Source: Sporosarcina sp. NCCP-2716 (GTDB lineage: Bacteria; Bacillota; Bacilli; Bacillales_A; Planococcaceae). From it: DNA of 64,000 nt. The notes under the pieces were generated by a model that was given only the letters and a program-made list of their open reading frames with translations, was not told the origin of the DNA and did not search any database. Shown one piece after another: positions 56,269-64,000 of this stretch. Both the position numbers and the translations under genes were made by a program. The DNA is taken from contig NZ_BRCF01000009.1 of NCBI RefSeq assembly GCF_023707985.1, forward strand, positions 62,001 to 126,000. The letters are read 5' to 3'. Numbering within the stretch: the first letter of the stretch is position 1; the number at the start of each line of letters is the position of its first letter.

Positions 56269-56933
56269 GAGCACGCACCTCCTGCATCCGCCGCTTCCAA
56301 CAGTCCGTAATCGAAATCAGCGAACGATTCCATGAGCTGTCCTTTTTCATGGAAGGACAGTGAACGGGTCACGTCGTTCGGGATGATCAGGCAGTGGATC
56401 CCTGCACTGATCGCAGCGATCGAGCCGTTATACGAGTCTTCCACGGCAATCGCCTCGTCCGCCGTCACACCGAGCCGCTCCAGGGCGACGTGGTAGATGG
56501 CCGGATCAGGCTTGACGTTTTCCACGTCCTCCGCGCTGACGATGATCGGGAAGTAGCTAATCAGGCCGTACTGGTTCAGGAACCTCTCGATCCAGCTGCG
56601 CTTCGAACTGCTTGCCACCGCCATCGCAATACCCTGTTCCTCCAGGCGCCGGGCGGTTTCAAGGAATCCTTCCCGCAATGCGAGCTGTTCCCGGATCTTT
56701 TCGAAACGGGCGTCGAGTTCGTCCCGGAATACCGACCGGTCAAGCGGGACACCGAGTGATCTGTCGACGAAGTCGAACAGCGCACCGTCCGTCGAGCCGA
56801 CCACCTTCACGAATTCCTCCAGTGTCAGATCGAAACCGTGCTGCTCTTTCAAGATTTCCTGATAGATATCGAACCACGCCGACTCCGTATCGATGATCGT
56901 TCCGTCGAAGTCGAAAATCACTGCCTTTTTCAC
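56265..56933 (-). CDS. HAD-superfamily phosphatase (beta-phosphoglucomutase-like subfamily)
   Basis: 222 residues: DFDGTIIDTESAW (motif 1, nucleophile Asp), VASSSKRSW (motif 2), NVKPDPAIYHVALERLGV (motif 3 Lys) and VEDSYNGSIAA (motif 4). The cap domain lies at about 17-85. Members are sugar-phosphate phosphatases or mutases. Operon with the sugar kinase and HTH regulator, overlapping the kinase start by 4 bases. Confidence 0.88.
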   Translation of the reverse strand: MKKAVIFDFDGTIIDTESAWFDIYQEILKEQHGFDLTLEEFVKVVGSTDGALFDFVDRSLGVPLDRSVFRDELDARFEKIREQLALREGFLETARRLEEQGIAMAVASSSKRSWIERFLNQYGLISYFPIIVSAEDVENVKPDPAIYHVALERLGVTADEAIAVEDSYNGSIAAISAGIHCLIIPNDVTRSLSFHEKGQLMESFADFDYGLLEAADAGGACS

Positions 56934-57104
56934 AACTGTTCCCCATTTCCATAAGCATTCTAGTTAACTTGTCTTCATTATAGGCGGACGGAAGCAGGGC
57001 GTCGACCTTTTCTGCCCGTTTCCCCTGTCAGAATACTCTGGCCGCCGGCAGCCCGATTTGGTATACTGGAAGGCTATGGACAGGAAAACAGAGGGGGATT
57101 GGAA

Positions 57105-57752
57105 ATGCAGCTGACTCATTTGGCGACAGGCCTTCCGCGCACTATCCGGACGGCAAAAGGAAGGGATCTCCTGACGGGGATCTGCAAACAGGAAGTTACA
57201 GAAGCCTTTTTGACAAAGGACGGATTCCAGCAGGACGACGTGGCGGATAAGAAACACCACGGCGGGCCGGACCGGGCGGTATGTGTTTATCCCGCGGAGC
57301 ACTACCTTGAATGGAATGAAACATTTGGCTGCACGCTGCCGCAGGCTGCTTTCGGGGAAAACCTGACCGTCGCGGGCATGACGGAGGCGGACGTCTGCAT
57401 CGGGGACATTTACCGGATCGGTGATGTGCGGATCCAAGTGACGCAGGGACGGATCCCGTGCAGCACGATCGACCAGCGTCTCGGCTACCCTGTCATGAAA
57501 GCGATGATCGAGACGGGTTTCACCGGGTATTTGTGCCGGGTGCTCGAAGAAGGATCCGTGCCCGCGGATGCGGAGATAACGCTTGAAGAAAAGGATCCGA
57601 ACGGCGTGACCGTCCTGGAAGCGAATACAGTCTACTTCCACCGGCCGCGAGATATCGAAGGGATCCGCAGGGTGCTGGACATCGGACCGCTTGCCGAAGA
57701 ATGGCGGAGGAAATTCACGAAACTGCTGGAGAACGCAGAGGGTACCGTTTGA
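57105..57752 (+). CDS. MOSC domain protein (YiiM-like)
   Basis: 215 residues. The MOSC core is KKHHGGPDRAVCVYPAEHYLEWNETFG, then GENLTVAGMTEADVCIGDIYRIGDVRIQVTQGRIPCSTIDQRLG, with the conserved Cys. MOSC proteins deliver or use molybdenum-pterin/sulfide, and YiiM-type members act on N-hydroxylated compounds. The ATG at 57105 is 6 bases after GAGGGGGA; a TTG two codons earlier is less likely. Divergent from the HAD operon. Confidence 0.88.
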   Translation: MQLTHLATGLPRTIRTAKGRDLLTGICKQEVTEAFLTKDGFQQDDVADKKHHGGPDRAVCVYPAEHYLEWNETFGCTLPQAAFGENLTVAGMTEADVCIGDIYRIGDVRIQVTQGRIPCSTIDQRLGYPVMKAMIETGFTGYLCRVLEEGSVPADAEITLEEKDPNGVTVLEANTVYFHRPRDIEGIRRVLDIGPLAEEWRRKFTKLLENAEGTV

Positions 57753-57830
57753 GCGGCGCAGACTTTTCTGAAATGAGCGGTTGCCAGAAAATTGTACGTG
57801 TTGTATACTCGAGTCACTTACATAACTGAC

Positions 57831-57920
57831 CGTACGGGTGCTTGAGTGAATCAGGCTGAGATAGCAGATGAATCCGCTGCTGACCGCATCTGATCTGGAT
57901 AATGCCAGCGTAGAGAGCCG
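57831..57920 (+). ncRNA. TPP riboswitch
   Basis: All core elements of the THI element are present in order: ACGGGTGC (57834), GGCTGAGA (57854) and CTGATCTGGATAATGCCAGCGTAG (57890-57913). It lies upstream of the thiamine transporter genes. TPP binding should favour the intrinsic terminator just downstream and so lower transporter expression. Confidence 0.93.
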
Positions 57921-57959
57921 TGATCGAAGGATCATGCCGGGGCCCGGGACCCTCCTTTC

Positions 57960-57990
57960 GACCGTCTGCGCTTTCAGACGGTCTTTTTTT
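57960..57990 (+). terminator. Riboswitch-controlled intrinsic terminator
   Basis: GACCGTCTG and CAGACGGTC form a perfect 9-bp stem with a 6-base loop, followed by seven T residues. It lies between the TPP riboswitch and ykoE, the standard attenuator position. A GACC-containing segment upstream (57829-57832) could take part in the alternative fold. Confidence 0.88.
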
Positions 57991-58025
57991 GTGAGTTTCA
58001 TCAAAAAATAGGAGTGGATTTTACA

Positions 58026-58595
58026 ATGAAAAAGTTAACATTCACCGATTTGCTCATCACGATTATGGTTGGTGTGGTCTTCGGTATCCTCATGAAATTC
58101 TGGGACGACCTGTATACGGCCATCAAGCCCGTCCTGCCTGTCGCCCGCCAGCTGCTGTACGGCATGTGGTTCATGAACGGCGTGTTCGCCTTCCTGCTCA
58201 TCCGTAAACCGGGTGTCGCCCTGATTGCAAGCATCGCCGGAGCAGGTCTGTCGGCATTCATCGGGCACGGGCTCGGCGTCCTCATCTACGGAGCGGCCCA
58301 GGGGCTTGCGGCTGAATTGCTGTTCGCTGCGTTCCGCTACCGGAAATTCTCGATCCCGTTTGCCGGCCTGGCCGGTGTCGCGTCGTGTGCAGCAAGTTTC
58401 GGTCTCGACCTGATTTACGGCTATGCCGATCTTGAAACGTGGGCGCTCATCGTGAAATACGGCCTGCGTGCGGTCAGTGCGTTCATCTTCACCGGCGTAT
58501 TCGCGGTCCTTGTCATCCGTGCACTGGAAGCGACAGGTGTCACGAACTCGATCCGTCCTGTAGCGAAGGAAGAATACTCGCTGCTGGACCGGTGA
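58026..58595 (+). CDS. ykoE: Thiamine ECF transporter S-component (YkoE)
   Basis: 189 residues, about six TM helices, starting MKKLTFTDLLITIMVGVVFGILMKFWDD, the YkoE family opening. It is the substrate-binding S-component, probably for hydroxymethylpyrimidine or thiamine-related compounds. The ATG at 58026 is chosen because the earlier GTG overlaps the ribosome site. Its stop overlaps the ykoD start (GTGA). Confidence 0.92.
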   Translation: MKKLTFTDLLITIMVGVVFGILMKFWDDLYTAIKPVLPVARQLLYGMWFMNGVFAFLLIRKPGVALIASIAGAGLSAFIGHGLGVLIYGAAQGLAAELLFAAFRYRKFSIPFAGLAGVASCAASFGLDLIYGYADLETWALIVKYGLRAVSAFIFTGVFAVLVIRALEATGVTNSIRPVAKEEYSLLDR

Positions 58596-60094
58596 AACCG
58601 CTGGACACTGCGGCCGGCAGCTGTACGGATGAAGCTCTCTCCCTCCGCAAGCTGCGCTTGAAGTTCCCGGGAGAGGATTCCTTGCTTTTCAAGGACCTCT
58701 CTTTCTCTGTGAAGAAGGGCGAGAAAGTGCTGCTACTCGGACCGAGCGGCTGCGGCAAGTCAACCTTGCTGCAGGTTGCGAGCGGTATCGTCCCGCGCTC
58801 GTTCGAACTGCCGATGAAGTCGGAAGCAATCGACCTGCCTTCATCCTGGGGGTTCGTCTTCCAGGATCCCGATACGCAGTTCTGCATGCCGTATGTCGAC
58901 GAAGAGCTCGCATTCGTCCTCGAGAACCTCGCTGTCCCGCAGGAAGAGATGCCGGAGCGGATCGAAGCGGTACTGCGGCGGGTCGGTCTTCAATTGACAG
59001 ATGTCCACACACCGATCCTCGAACTCTCTCAAGGGATGAAACAGCGGCTCGCCCTCGCCTCGGTCCTGCTCATGGAGCCGGACGTCCTGTTCCTCGACGA
59101 ACCTTCCGCCCTGCTCGACCCGGAAGGCACTGAGCAGATCTGGTCATCGATCCGCGATGCGGCGGCCGATAAGACGGTCGTCATCGTCGAGCATAAGATC
59201 GAGCAGATCACGGGCTGGATCGACCGTGTCGTGCTGTTCACGGATCATGGCGAAATCCTAGCGGACGGGCCGCCGGACACCGTATTCCGCGAGCACCGGC
59301 CGGAACTCATCCGTTACGGCATCTGGTATCCCGGCGTCTGGGAAGATTATGTACGATCGGAGGGTTTTCTCCAGCTCATGCGTGACCGGCCGGGAACCGG
59401 GGACAGCCGCATCGTGGAGCTCGAGTCGTTCACCGGCTGGCGCGGGAAGCGGGCGGTCATCCATGCTGAAAAAGCGGACGTCGCTGAAGGATCATGGATT
59501 GCGGTCCTCGGCGAGAACGGATCCGGCAAAAGTTCGCTCCTGCTGTCAATGATCCAGCTGCTGAAGACGACGGGGACACTGACGGTGGACGGTCGGACGG
59601 TTATTCAGAAAAAACGGAGGCGGACGCTGCCGGACGGCCTGTCGCTCGTCTTCCAGAATCCTGAATTGCAGTTCGTCGCGAATTCCCTGTTTGAGGAACT
59701 GACGGTGTCCATGCACACTCTCAATCCGGAGGAGGCTGAGAAGCGAGCGTACGGTCTGCTCAAGCGCTTCAGCCTGCCGGAAGACGGAAAGCGCCATCCA
59801 TATCAGCTGTCTGTCGGCCAGAAACGGCGGCTGAGCGTGGCGACGGCGCTGACCGGGAATACGCAGGTGCTGCTGCTCGACGAACCGACATTCGGCCAGG
59901 ACGCGCGCAATACGTTCGTCATGCTCGAGACACTCGAGACTTTGCGGAGAAACGGACTGACCATCGTCATGGTGACGCACGATCTGGAAATTGCCGATCA
60001 TTTCGCGACCCATCAGTGGCACATCGCGGACGGCCGGCTCATGTCCTGCGAAAAGACGGGAGGTGCCGCGCATGCCCGCCTGGTTCACTCCTGA
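58592..60094 (+). CDS. ykoD: ECF transporter double ATPase (YkoD)
   Basis: 500 residues holding two ABC ATPase domains. First: Walker A GPSGCGKST, signature LSQGMKQRLALASVL, Walker B VLFLDEPSALLDP. Second: GENGSGKSS, LSVGQKRRLSVATAL, LLLDEPTFGQD. This is the fused A-A' ATPase pair of the thiamine ECF transporter. It starts at a GTG overlapping the ykoE stop; no ribosome site is obvious, which fits coupling. Confidence 0.92.
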   Translation: MKPLDTAAGSCTDEALSLRKLRLKFPGEDSLLFKDLSFSVKKGEKVLLLGPSGCGKSTLLQVASGIVPRSFELPMKSEAIDLPSSWGFVFQDPDTQFCMPYVDEELAFVLENLAVPQEEMPERIEAVLRRVGLQLTDVHTPILELSQGMKQRLALASVLLMEPDVLFLDEPSALLDPEGTEQIWSSIRDAAADKTVVIVEHKIEQITGWIDRVVLFTDHGEILADGPPDTVFREHRPELIRYGIWYPGVWEDYVRSEGFLQLMRDRPGTGDSRIVELESFTGWRGKRAVIHAEKADVAEGSWIAVLGENGSGKSSLLLSMIQLLKTTGTLTVDGRTVIQKKRRRTLPDGLSLVFQNPELQFVANSLFEELTVSMHTLNPEEAEKRAYGLLKRFSLPEDGKRHPYQLSVGQKRRLSVATALTGNTQVLLLDEPTFGQDARNTFVMLETLETLRRNGLTIVMVTHDLEIADHFATHQWHIADGRLMSCEKTGGAAHARLVHS

Positions 60095-60848
60095 ACGTAT
60101 GACTTGGCTGTTCCGTGTCAATCCCGCCTTGAAATTCGCCGTCTTCCTGCTCCTGCTCTTCATCACACTGTTCAACCGGAACCTGCCGCTCGCGGCCTGG
60201 CTCGCCGTCCTGTCCGCCATCCTGCTGTATGGGTTCAGCGGCTATTCCGCGAAGAAACTCGCGCTGCTGTCAATTCCGATCGCCCTGTCGTTCGCGTCAT
60301 CCTTCATCACGATGGCGCTGTTCGGCAAAGGCGATACGGTGCTCTGGCAGTGGGGCATCTTCAAGATTTCCGAGGAGAGCATCCGGCACGGCCTGCTGCT
60401 CGGCACGAAATCGCTGTCGTTCGGCTTCACCGGCTTCGCGTTCCTGCTGACCGTCGAGCCGGTCCTGTTCTTCTACGCGATGATGCAGCAGTTCCGCCTG
60501 CCGTCCAAGTACGCGTACAGTTTCATCGCATCGATCCGCCTGCTGCCCGTCATCGCCGAGGAGATCCAAGTGCGCAGCAATGCACTGAAAGTCCGCGGCA
60601 TCACGTTTTCGCGCGGCGTGCGGGGCGTCGGTGAGCGGATCCGGTCGTACACCGTGCCCCTTTTCGCCCAAAGCATCCGGCGCGCCCAGCGGATCGCCAT
60701 CGCCATGGAAGCGAAGCAGTACCAGATGGGCGCAGCGCGGACGTATTTCTATTCGACGTCGTACAGCCGTCATGACGCTATCTTCCTTGCCGTCATGGCG
60801 GTCAGTGTGGCAGCTGTGTTCTGGCTGTCATTCGGCGTACCCTATTAA
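60072..60848 (+). CDS. ykoC: ECF transporter T-component (YkoC)
   Basis: 258 residues, five to six TM helices, with the T-component cytoplasmic helices (EIQVRSNALKVRG and QSIRRAQRIAIAMEAKQY), the latter carrying the conserved ARG-type coupling motif (here AxxMEAKQ). It couples the ATPases to the S-component. The ATG at 60072 lies 23 bases inside the end of ykoD. Last gene of the riboswitch-controlled operon. Confidence 0.9.
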   Translation: MPAWFTPERMTWLFRVNPALKFAVFLLLLFITLFNRNLPLAAWLAVLSAILLYGFSGYSAKKLALLSIPIALSFASSFITMALFGKGDTVLWQWGIFKISEESIRHGLLLGTKSLSFGFTGFAFLLTVEPVLFFYAMMQQFRLPSKYAYSFIASIRLLPVIAEEIQVRSNALKVRGITFSRGVRGVGERIRSYTVPLFAQSIRRAQRIAIAMEAKQYQMGAARTYFYSTSYSRHDAIFLAVMAVSVAAVFWLSFGVPY

Positions 60849-60854
60849 ATGAAG

Positions 60855-60891
60855 AAAGGGATGCCTCAGTTGCGAGGCGTCCCCTTTTTTC
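60855..60891. terminator. Bidirectional terminator between ykoC and yfhO-like gene
   Basis: AAAGGGATGCCTC pairs with GAGGCGTCCCCTTT around a short loop, with a T run after it on the plus strand and an A run before it for the minus strand. The stop of the convergent YfhO-family gene (60866) lies inside it. Confidence 0.8.
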
Positions 60892-63481
60892 TAGTGAGCA
60901 GCCGGAAAACAAGCAGCAGTCCGGCCGTGATGACCGCCAGCAGAAGCGAGATTCCAAAGTAGGGCGGGTAATACGTCAGTTCGATCGTATTCACCCCCGG
61001 CCCGATCCGTATGCCCGTAAAGGCATAATTCGCCTTTTCGATAGCAATCCGTTCGCCGTTCACCTTGGCGCGCCACCCTTTTTCATAAGGGATCGGCATA
61101 ACGGCATACGGATCAGCATCCACGTTATCGAGCCGGATACTAGCACGGCCGCCTTTCCATTCCACGTCAGGCGGCGGCACGGCAGCACTCCGCTGCCCGG
61201 CGCGTTTCAACGTTTCGTAGTCCTCTGCGTACAGCGCCAGATCGCGCAGCGTGTAGGTCCCCTGCGGCATACGGATCCGGATGGTTTCATCGGAAGGGAT
61301 CCTGATGGACAGATCATAGACGCGTGTCCGGTAAATCGAGTCGATCCGTTTGCGGGTCGTCCGGTAGTCGTTGACCGTCATGGCGAATCCCTGATCCGCC
61401 TCGGTACGCTTCAAGTACATCGAGACGTACATGTCTTCCTTCAGGAGCGATCGGTCTTTCACATGGAGGTCGAGTCCGCCGTTCTCACCGGTCACGACGA
61501 GTGTATCGCCTACATACTCGGCGTTCACCGGTTTGACGTCCGCCTGTCTGATCAGATCCGTCACTTCCGGCGCCCGTTCCGTATCTCCTGATGCATTTTC
61601 CAAGATGATGCCGTCCAGCATGGCATGCTCGCGTGCGAGGGCTGGTGAATCCGCCAATTCGGCTTCCGTATAGACACGCCCCGCTGTCCGGACGAACGGC
61701 AGGCGGTTGCTGCTCTCGTAAGCCCGGTAGTCGTCCTGCTCCGCAACTTCCCGGAATCCGTACGGCACCGGATTCCCGTGCTCGCCGCGTACAGCATACA
61801 CGCCGTTCAGCAAGCTGTACAGATTCGCCCGGCCGCCCAGCCCCGCATAGCGGCTGACACTTTCGCGGCCCATGTCGATCGACAGGTCATCCCAGTAGAA
61901 GTGCAGGAGATTCTTGTTCAGCAGGCTTGAATACATGCTCATCCCGAGGAAATCCTGGACGATCGGCGTATTGTTGCGGAGTCCGATCATCCAGTCGAAC
62001 CGGGCGAGTTCATCGGGATCATCCGCGGAAAGCCGCTGAATCATTTCGCGCGGTGCTGCAGCGTTGTAGCCGTCACTCGTCAGAAACGATTTCGGCACGC
62101 CCTGCCCCTGCACCTGGCCGACGTCTGTATTGTCGAGTGCGAGCTTCGTTTCCTGGTAAAGGATCACCGTGACAAGAGCAGCGGCCAGCACGGCCAGGTA
62201 CAGTGCCCCGTCCCAATGCTTGAACTGACGGACCGCAGCGAGCAGCGCAAGGGCGCAAATGACGAACAGCAGCACGATCAGGCTGTCCGAATATAGGCTT
62301 CCCCCGCCTCCGCGGTCGACTATCGTGAATATGGCGTAGAGCCCGATGGCCCCTGCTGCTGCCACCGCGATATCCTTCACGCGGAGCGTTTTCCAATATT
62401 GCAGCGTGCAGGCAGCCGTGCCGCCTGCCACCAGCATGAGCATATGCTCCCACCGGTACTGTGGCGCGGATAATCCGTTGAACAGACTGCCGGCCGCAGG
62501 GCTTTCGTGCAGGACAGCAAGCATCGTTGTCAGCAGCGCGAACAGACGGAACAGCCTGTTTTTGTAAAGCGGAAACAGCAGCAGGGCGACAACGGCAATC
62601 GCAGGAAGGACGACCACCCTGCCGTCTGTCAGGAAGTTGTCGTGCATCCTGAACAGCGGAATCTCCCCTTCAAAAGGAGGCCGGTAGTTATTCAGATAGC
62701 CATAGACCGCCGGCACGAAAAACGGTGCGCTCAAAGCGGCGCCCGCAATGCCGCCAACGATGAATTGGATCATCTGACGCAGCTTGCTCACGTCCCGTCC
62801 TGCAATCGGGATGAACCAGCGGAACACTATGTAGATGAATGTCAGCAGGAAATTGACATACGCGAAATAGAAATTGTCCGCCATGGACAGCATGACGGCA
62901 ACGACGAAGACAGCCGGTTTTCCGGAGCGCATGATCCGCTCCGCCCCGATCAGCAGCAGCGGCAAGAACAACATCGCATCCGCGAAAAATTCCCAATACG
63001 TCACATGCCGGAAATAGAGCACGCTGACGCTGTACAATACCGCCCCGGCATACGCGTAGCGTGTGCGGAGACCTAGTTGACGGAAAAAAACGACCGCCAG
63101 CAGCTGGATCACCGTGAGCCGGATGATGCTGACGAAAACGGTCGCGTCCGCCCAGTACTGCAGCGACGGATCGACAGCGCCCGCCCATTCAAGGCAGACC
63201 GTCACAGCGGCAGTGAGCAAAAAGACGACAGACGTCGAAAAGTAGTAGCCGAGCTGGGAGAAGATCCCGCCCCCGAAGCCGAACCGTTCCGAGTAGAAGT
63301 AGTTCCCGTCGCGCATCGATTCGTATAGGAAGTGCTTGAACGGCACCATTTGGGACATCCCATCATTCGCCCCGATCAAATAACGGCCATGCAGCCATTC
63401 AGACAGCATGAAACCGTGCGCTGCCACGGACACAAGCAGGGCGGCAGCCGTCACGATCAGCCAATTCCGTTTCGTCATCAT
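60866..63481 (-). CDS. yfhO: YfhO-family GT-C-like membrane glycosyltransferase
   Basis: 871 residues, about 13 TM helices and a C-terminal extracellular beta domain. The GT-C-like first loop is HGRYLIGANDGMSQMVPFKHFLYESMRDGNYFYSERFGFGG, and the family's YSVSVLYFRHVTYWEFFADAMLFLPLLL is present. In B. subtilis YfhO transfers sugar from a C55-P carrier to lipoteichoic acid outside the membrane. The start overlaps the GtrA gene (ATGA). It is the third gene of a carrier-sugar pathway. Confidence 0.87.
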   Translation of the reverse strand: MMTKRNWLIVTAAALLVSVAAHGFMLSEWLHGRYLIGANDGMSQMVPFKHFLYESMRDGNYFYSERFGFGGGIFSQLGYYFSTSVVFLLTAAVTVCLEWAGAVDPSLQYWADATVFVSIIRLTVIQLLAVVFFRQLGLRTRYAYAGAVLYSVSVLYFRHVTYWEFFADAMLFLPLLLIGAERIMRSGKPAVFVVAVMLSMADNFYFAYVNFLLTFIYIVFRWFIPIAGRDVSKLRQMIQFIVGGIAGAALSAPFFVPAVYGYLNNYRPPFEGEIPLFRMHDNFLTDGRVVVLPAIAVVALLLFPLYKNRLFRLFALLTTMLAVLHESPAAGSLFNGLSAPQYRWEHMLMLVAGGTAACTLQYWKTLRVKDIAVAAAGAIGLYAIFTIVDRGGGGSLYSDSLIVLLFVICALALLAAVRQFKHWDGALYLAVLAAALVTVILYQETKLALDNTDVGQVQGQGVPKSFLTSDGYNAAAPREMIQRLSADDPDELARFDWMIGLRNNTPIVQDFLGMSMYSSLLNKNLLHFYWDDLSIDMGRESVSRYAGLGGRANLYSLLNGVYAVRGEHGNPVPYGFREVAEQDDYRAYESSNRLPFVRTAGRVYTEAELADSPALAREHAMLDGIILENASGDTERAPEVTDLIRQADVKPVNAEYVGDTLVVTGENGGLDLHVKDRSLLKEDMYVSMYLKRTEADQGFAMTVNDYRTTRKRIDSIYRTRVYDLSIRIPSDETIRIRMPQGTYTLRDLALYAEDYETLKRAGQRSAAVPPPDVEWKGGRASIRLDNVDADPYAVMPIPYEKGWRAKVNGERIAIEKANYAFTGIRIGPGVNTIELTYYPPYFGISLLLAVITAGLLLVFRLLTRKKGTPRN

Positions 63482-63858
63482 GCCGACTTCAGCACCTTTC
63501 CTGTAACGATGAAGGTGACTGGCACCGTGACGATCAGCGCGGCCAGCGGAGCGATCGTGCTATTCATACCCAAGCCGTCGACGAGCAGGAAGAGCAGCAC
63601 AGCAGTCACTGCGATATTGACAAGCTGCGTGAGCGGATACATAAGAAACTTCTTCCACGTCGGCTTCACTTTGTACGTCACATAGCTATTCAGGAAAAAC
63701 GAAATGATCATGCTTAAAATGACCGCACCGAAATGCGCGATCATGTAAGGCAGACCGAGCCCTTTCAGCCCGGCCAGGTAGAACAGATAATAGGTTGCTG
63801 TATTCACGACGCCTACTATGGCGAATAAGATGAATTCACGAGCTTCGAATTTTGGCAT
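63478..63858 (-). CDS. GtrA/GtcA-family flippase-like membrane protein
   Basis: 126 residues with four TM helices: [23 protein letters not shown] at the start, [11 protein letters not shown] in the middle, then two closing helices (about 70-90 and 98-118). GtrA proteins help move sugar-loaded undecaprenyl phosphate across the membrane. It overlaps the upstream glycosyltransferase by 23 bases and the YfhO gene by 4 bases, so the three are a tight operon. Confidence 0.9.
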   Translation of the reverse strand: MPKFEAREFILFAIVGVVNTATYYLFYLAGLKGLGLPYMIAHFGAVILSMIISFFLNSYVTYKVKPTWKKFLMYPLTQLVNIAVTAVLLFLLVDGLGMNSTIAPLAALIVTVPVTFIVTGKVLKSA

Positions 63859-64000
63859 GGGACAGTGGCTTTCCTTTCACCTCGGCGCTTGTCCGCTGAA
63901 CGAGATAATGCGGCCGCTTTTTCGTTTCATTGTAGATCCGTCCGACGTATTCCCCGATGATTCCGAGCGACAGGAGCTGGACGCCGCCGAGGAACAGGAC
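63836..64000 (-). CDS. Glycosyltransferase (CsbB/GtrB type), C-terminal part
   Basis: The frame enters at the window edge with [33 protein letters not shown], the final TM helix and conserved tail of GT2-family polyprenyl-phosphate glycosyltransferases, and stops at 63836. These enzymes charge undecaprenyl phosphate with a sugar (GlcNAc or glucose) inside the cell. Only about 54 codons are inside the window. Confidence 0.85.
   Translation of the reverse strand, partial: VLFLGGVQLLSLGIIGEYVGRIYNETKKRPHYLVQRTSAEVKGKPLSHAKIRSS

Noticed and set aside
55204..56310. Plus-strand frame of 368 codons opposite the kinase gene
   Set aside because: Shadow frame; the minus-strand kinase has clear ATPase motifs and coupled starts.
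1..64000. rRNA, tRNA, transposase, integrase, phage or conjugation genes
   Set aside because: None was seen on either strand despite the accessory character of the 13-40 kb block.

Overview
The window looks like a Gram-positive, low-to-mid GC Bacillota chromosome, most likely Bacillales and probably the Planococcaceae/Caryophanaceae (Sporosarcina-like). That placement is an inference from strong AGGAGG-type ribosome binding sites, frequent GTG/TTG starts, and a Bacillus-type gene set (Amj lipid II flippase, CsaA, TPP-riboswitch YkoEDC thiamine transporter, CsbB/GtrA/YfhO glycosylation genes, TipA/Mta-type MerR regulator). No rRNA, tRNA, transposase, integrase or CRISPR array is visible.

Layout. 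0-13 kb: an amber-interrupted membrane gene, an acyl-CoA ligase/SDR pair, a run of small membrane genes including a circular-bacteriocin-like peptide, an unusual ABC-like/LytTR regulator with its ABC-2 transporter and a 26-residue hydrophobic peptide, then gene debris (truncated NUDIX, phosphatase fragment) and an AT-rich M1 peptidase gene. 13-40 kb: an accessory region almost entirely on the minus strand, made of short lipoproteins, one- to three-TM proteins, GNAT acetyltransferases, two methyltransferases, two APH-like kinases, MazEF, a CPBP protease, several DUF proteins and broken genes, closing with an ECF sigma/membrane anti-sigma-like pair. 40-48 kb: a TipA-type regulator, a diguanylate cyclase and a sucrose regulon (scrR, then scrB-scrA-scrK). 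48-64 kb: a compact, GC-richer stretch with an AspT-like antiporter, MFS and MATE exporters, a DUF2207 protein, a HAD/BadF-kinase/HTH operon, a MOSC protein, the thiamine ECF transporter and a cell-envelope glycosylation cluster running off the right edge.

Two repeat families stand out. (1) A palindrome of about 64 bp with GGTRCCTGTG...CACAGGYACC ends occurs 13 times between 13.9 and 48.4 kb, always in the same orientation. In ten cases it lies 7-66 bp beyond the stop codon of a minus-strand gene, so it is probably transcribed as a 3' hairpin. (2) A tandem repeat with an exact 52-bp period forms two arrays (4 units at 39.73-39.94 kb, 12 at 47.72-48.31 kb). Each unit carries an inverted repeat whose arms co-vary between units, and each array is followed closely by a left-truncated copy of the first family.

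The clearest regulatory finding is at 25.2 kb. A methyltransferase gene is preceded by a 12-codon leader ORF and a perfect 9-bp hairpin that hides the methyltransferase Shine-Dalgarno sequence, the arrangement used for translational attenuation of inducible antibiotic-resistance genes.
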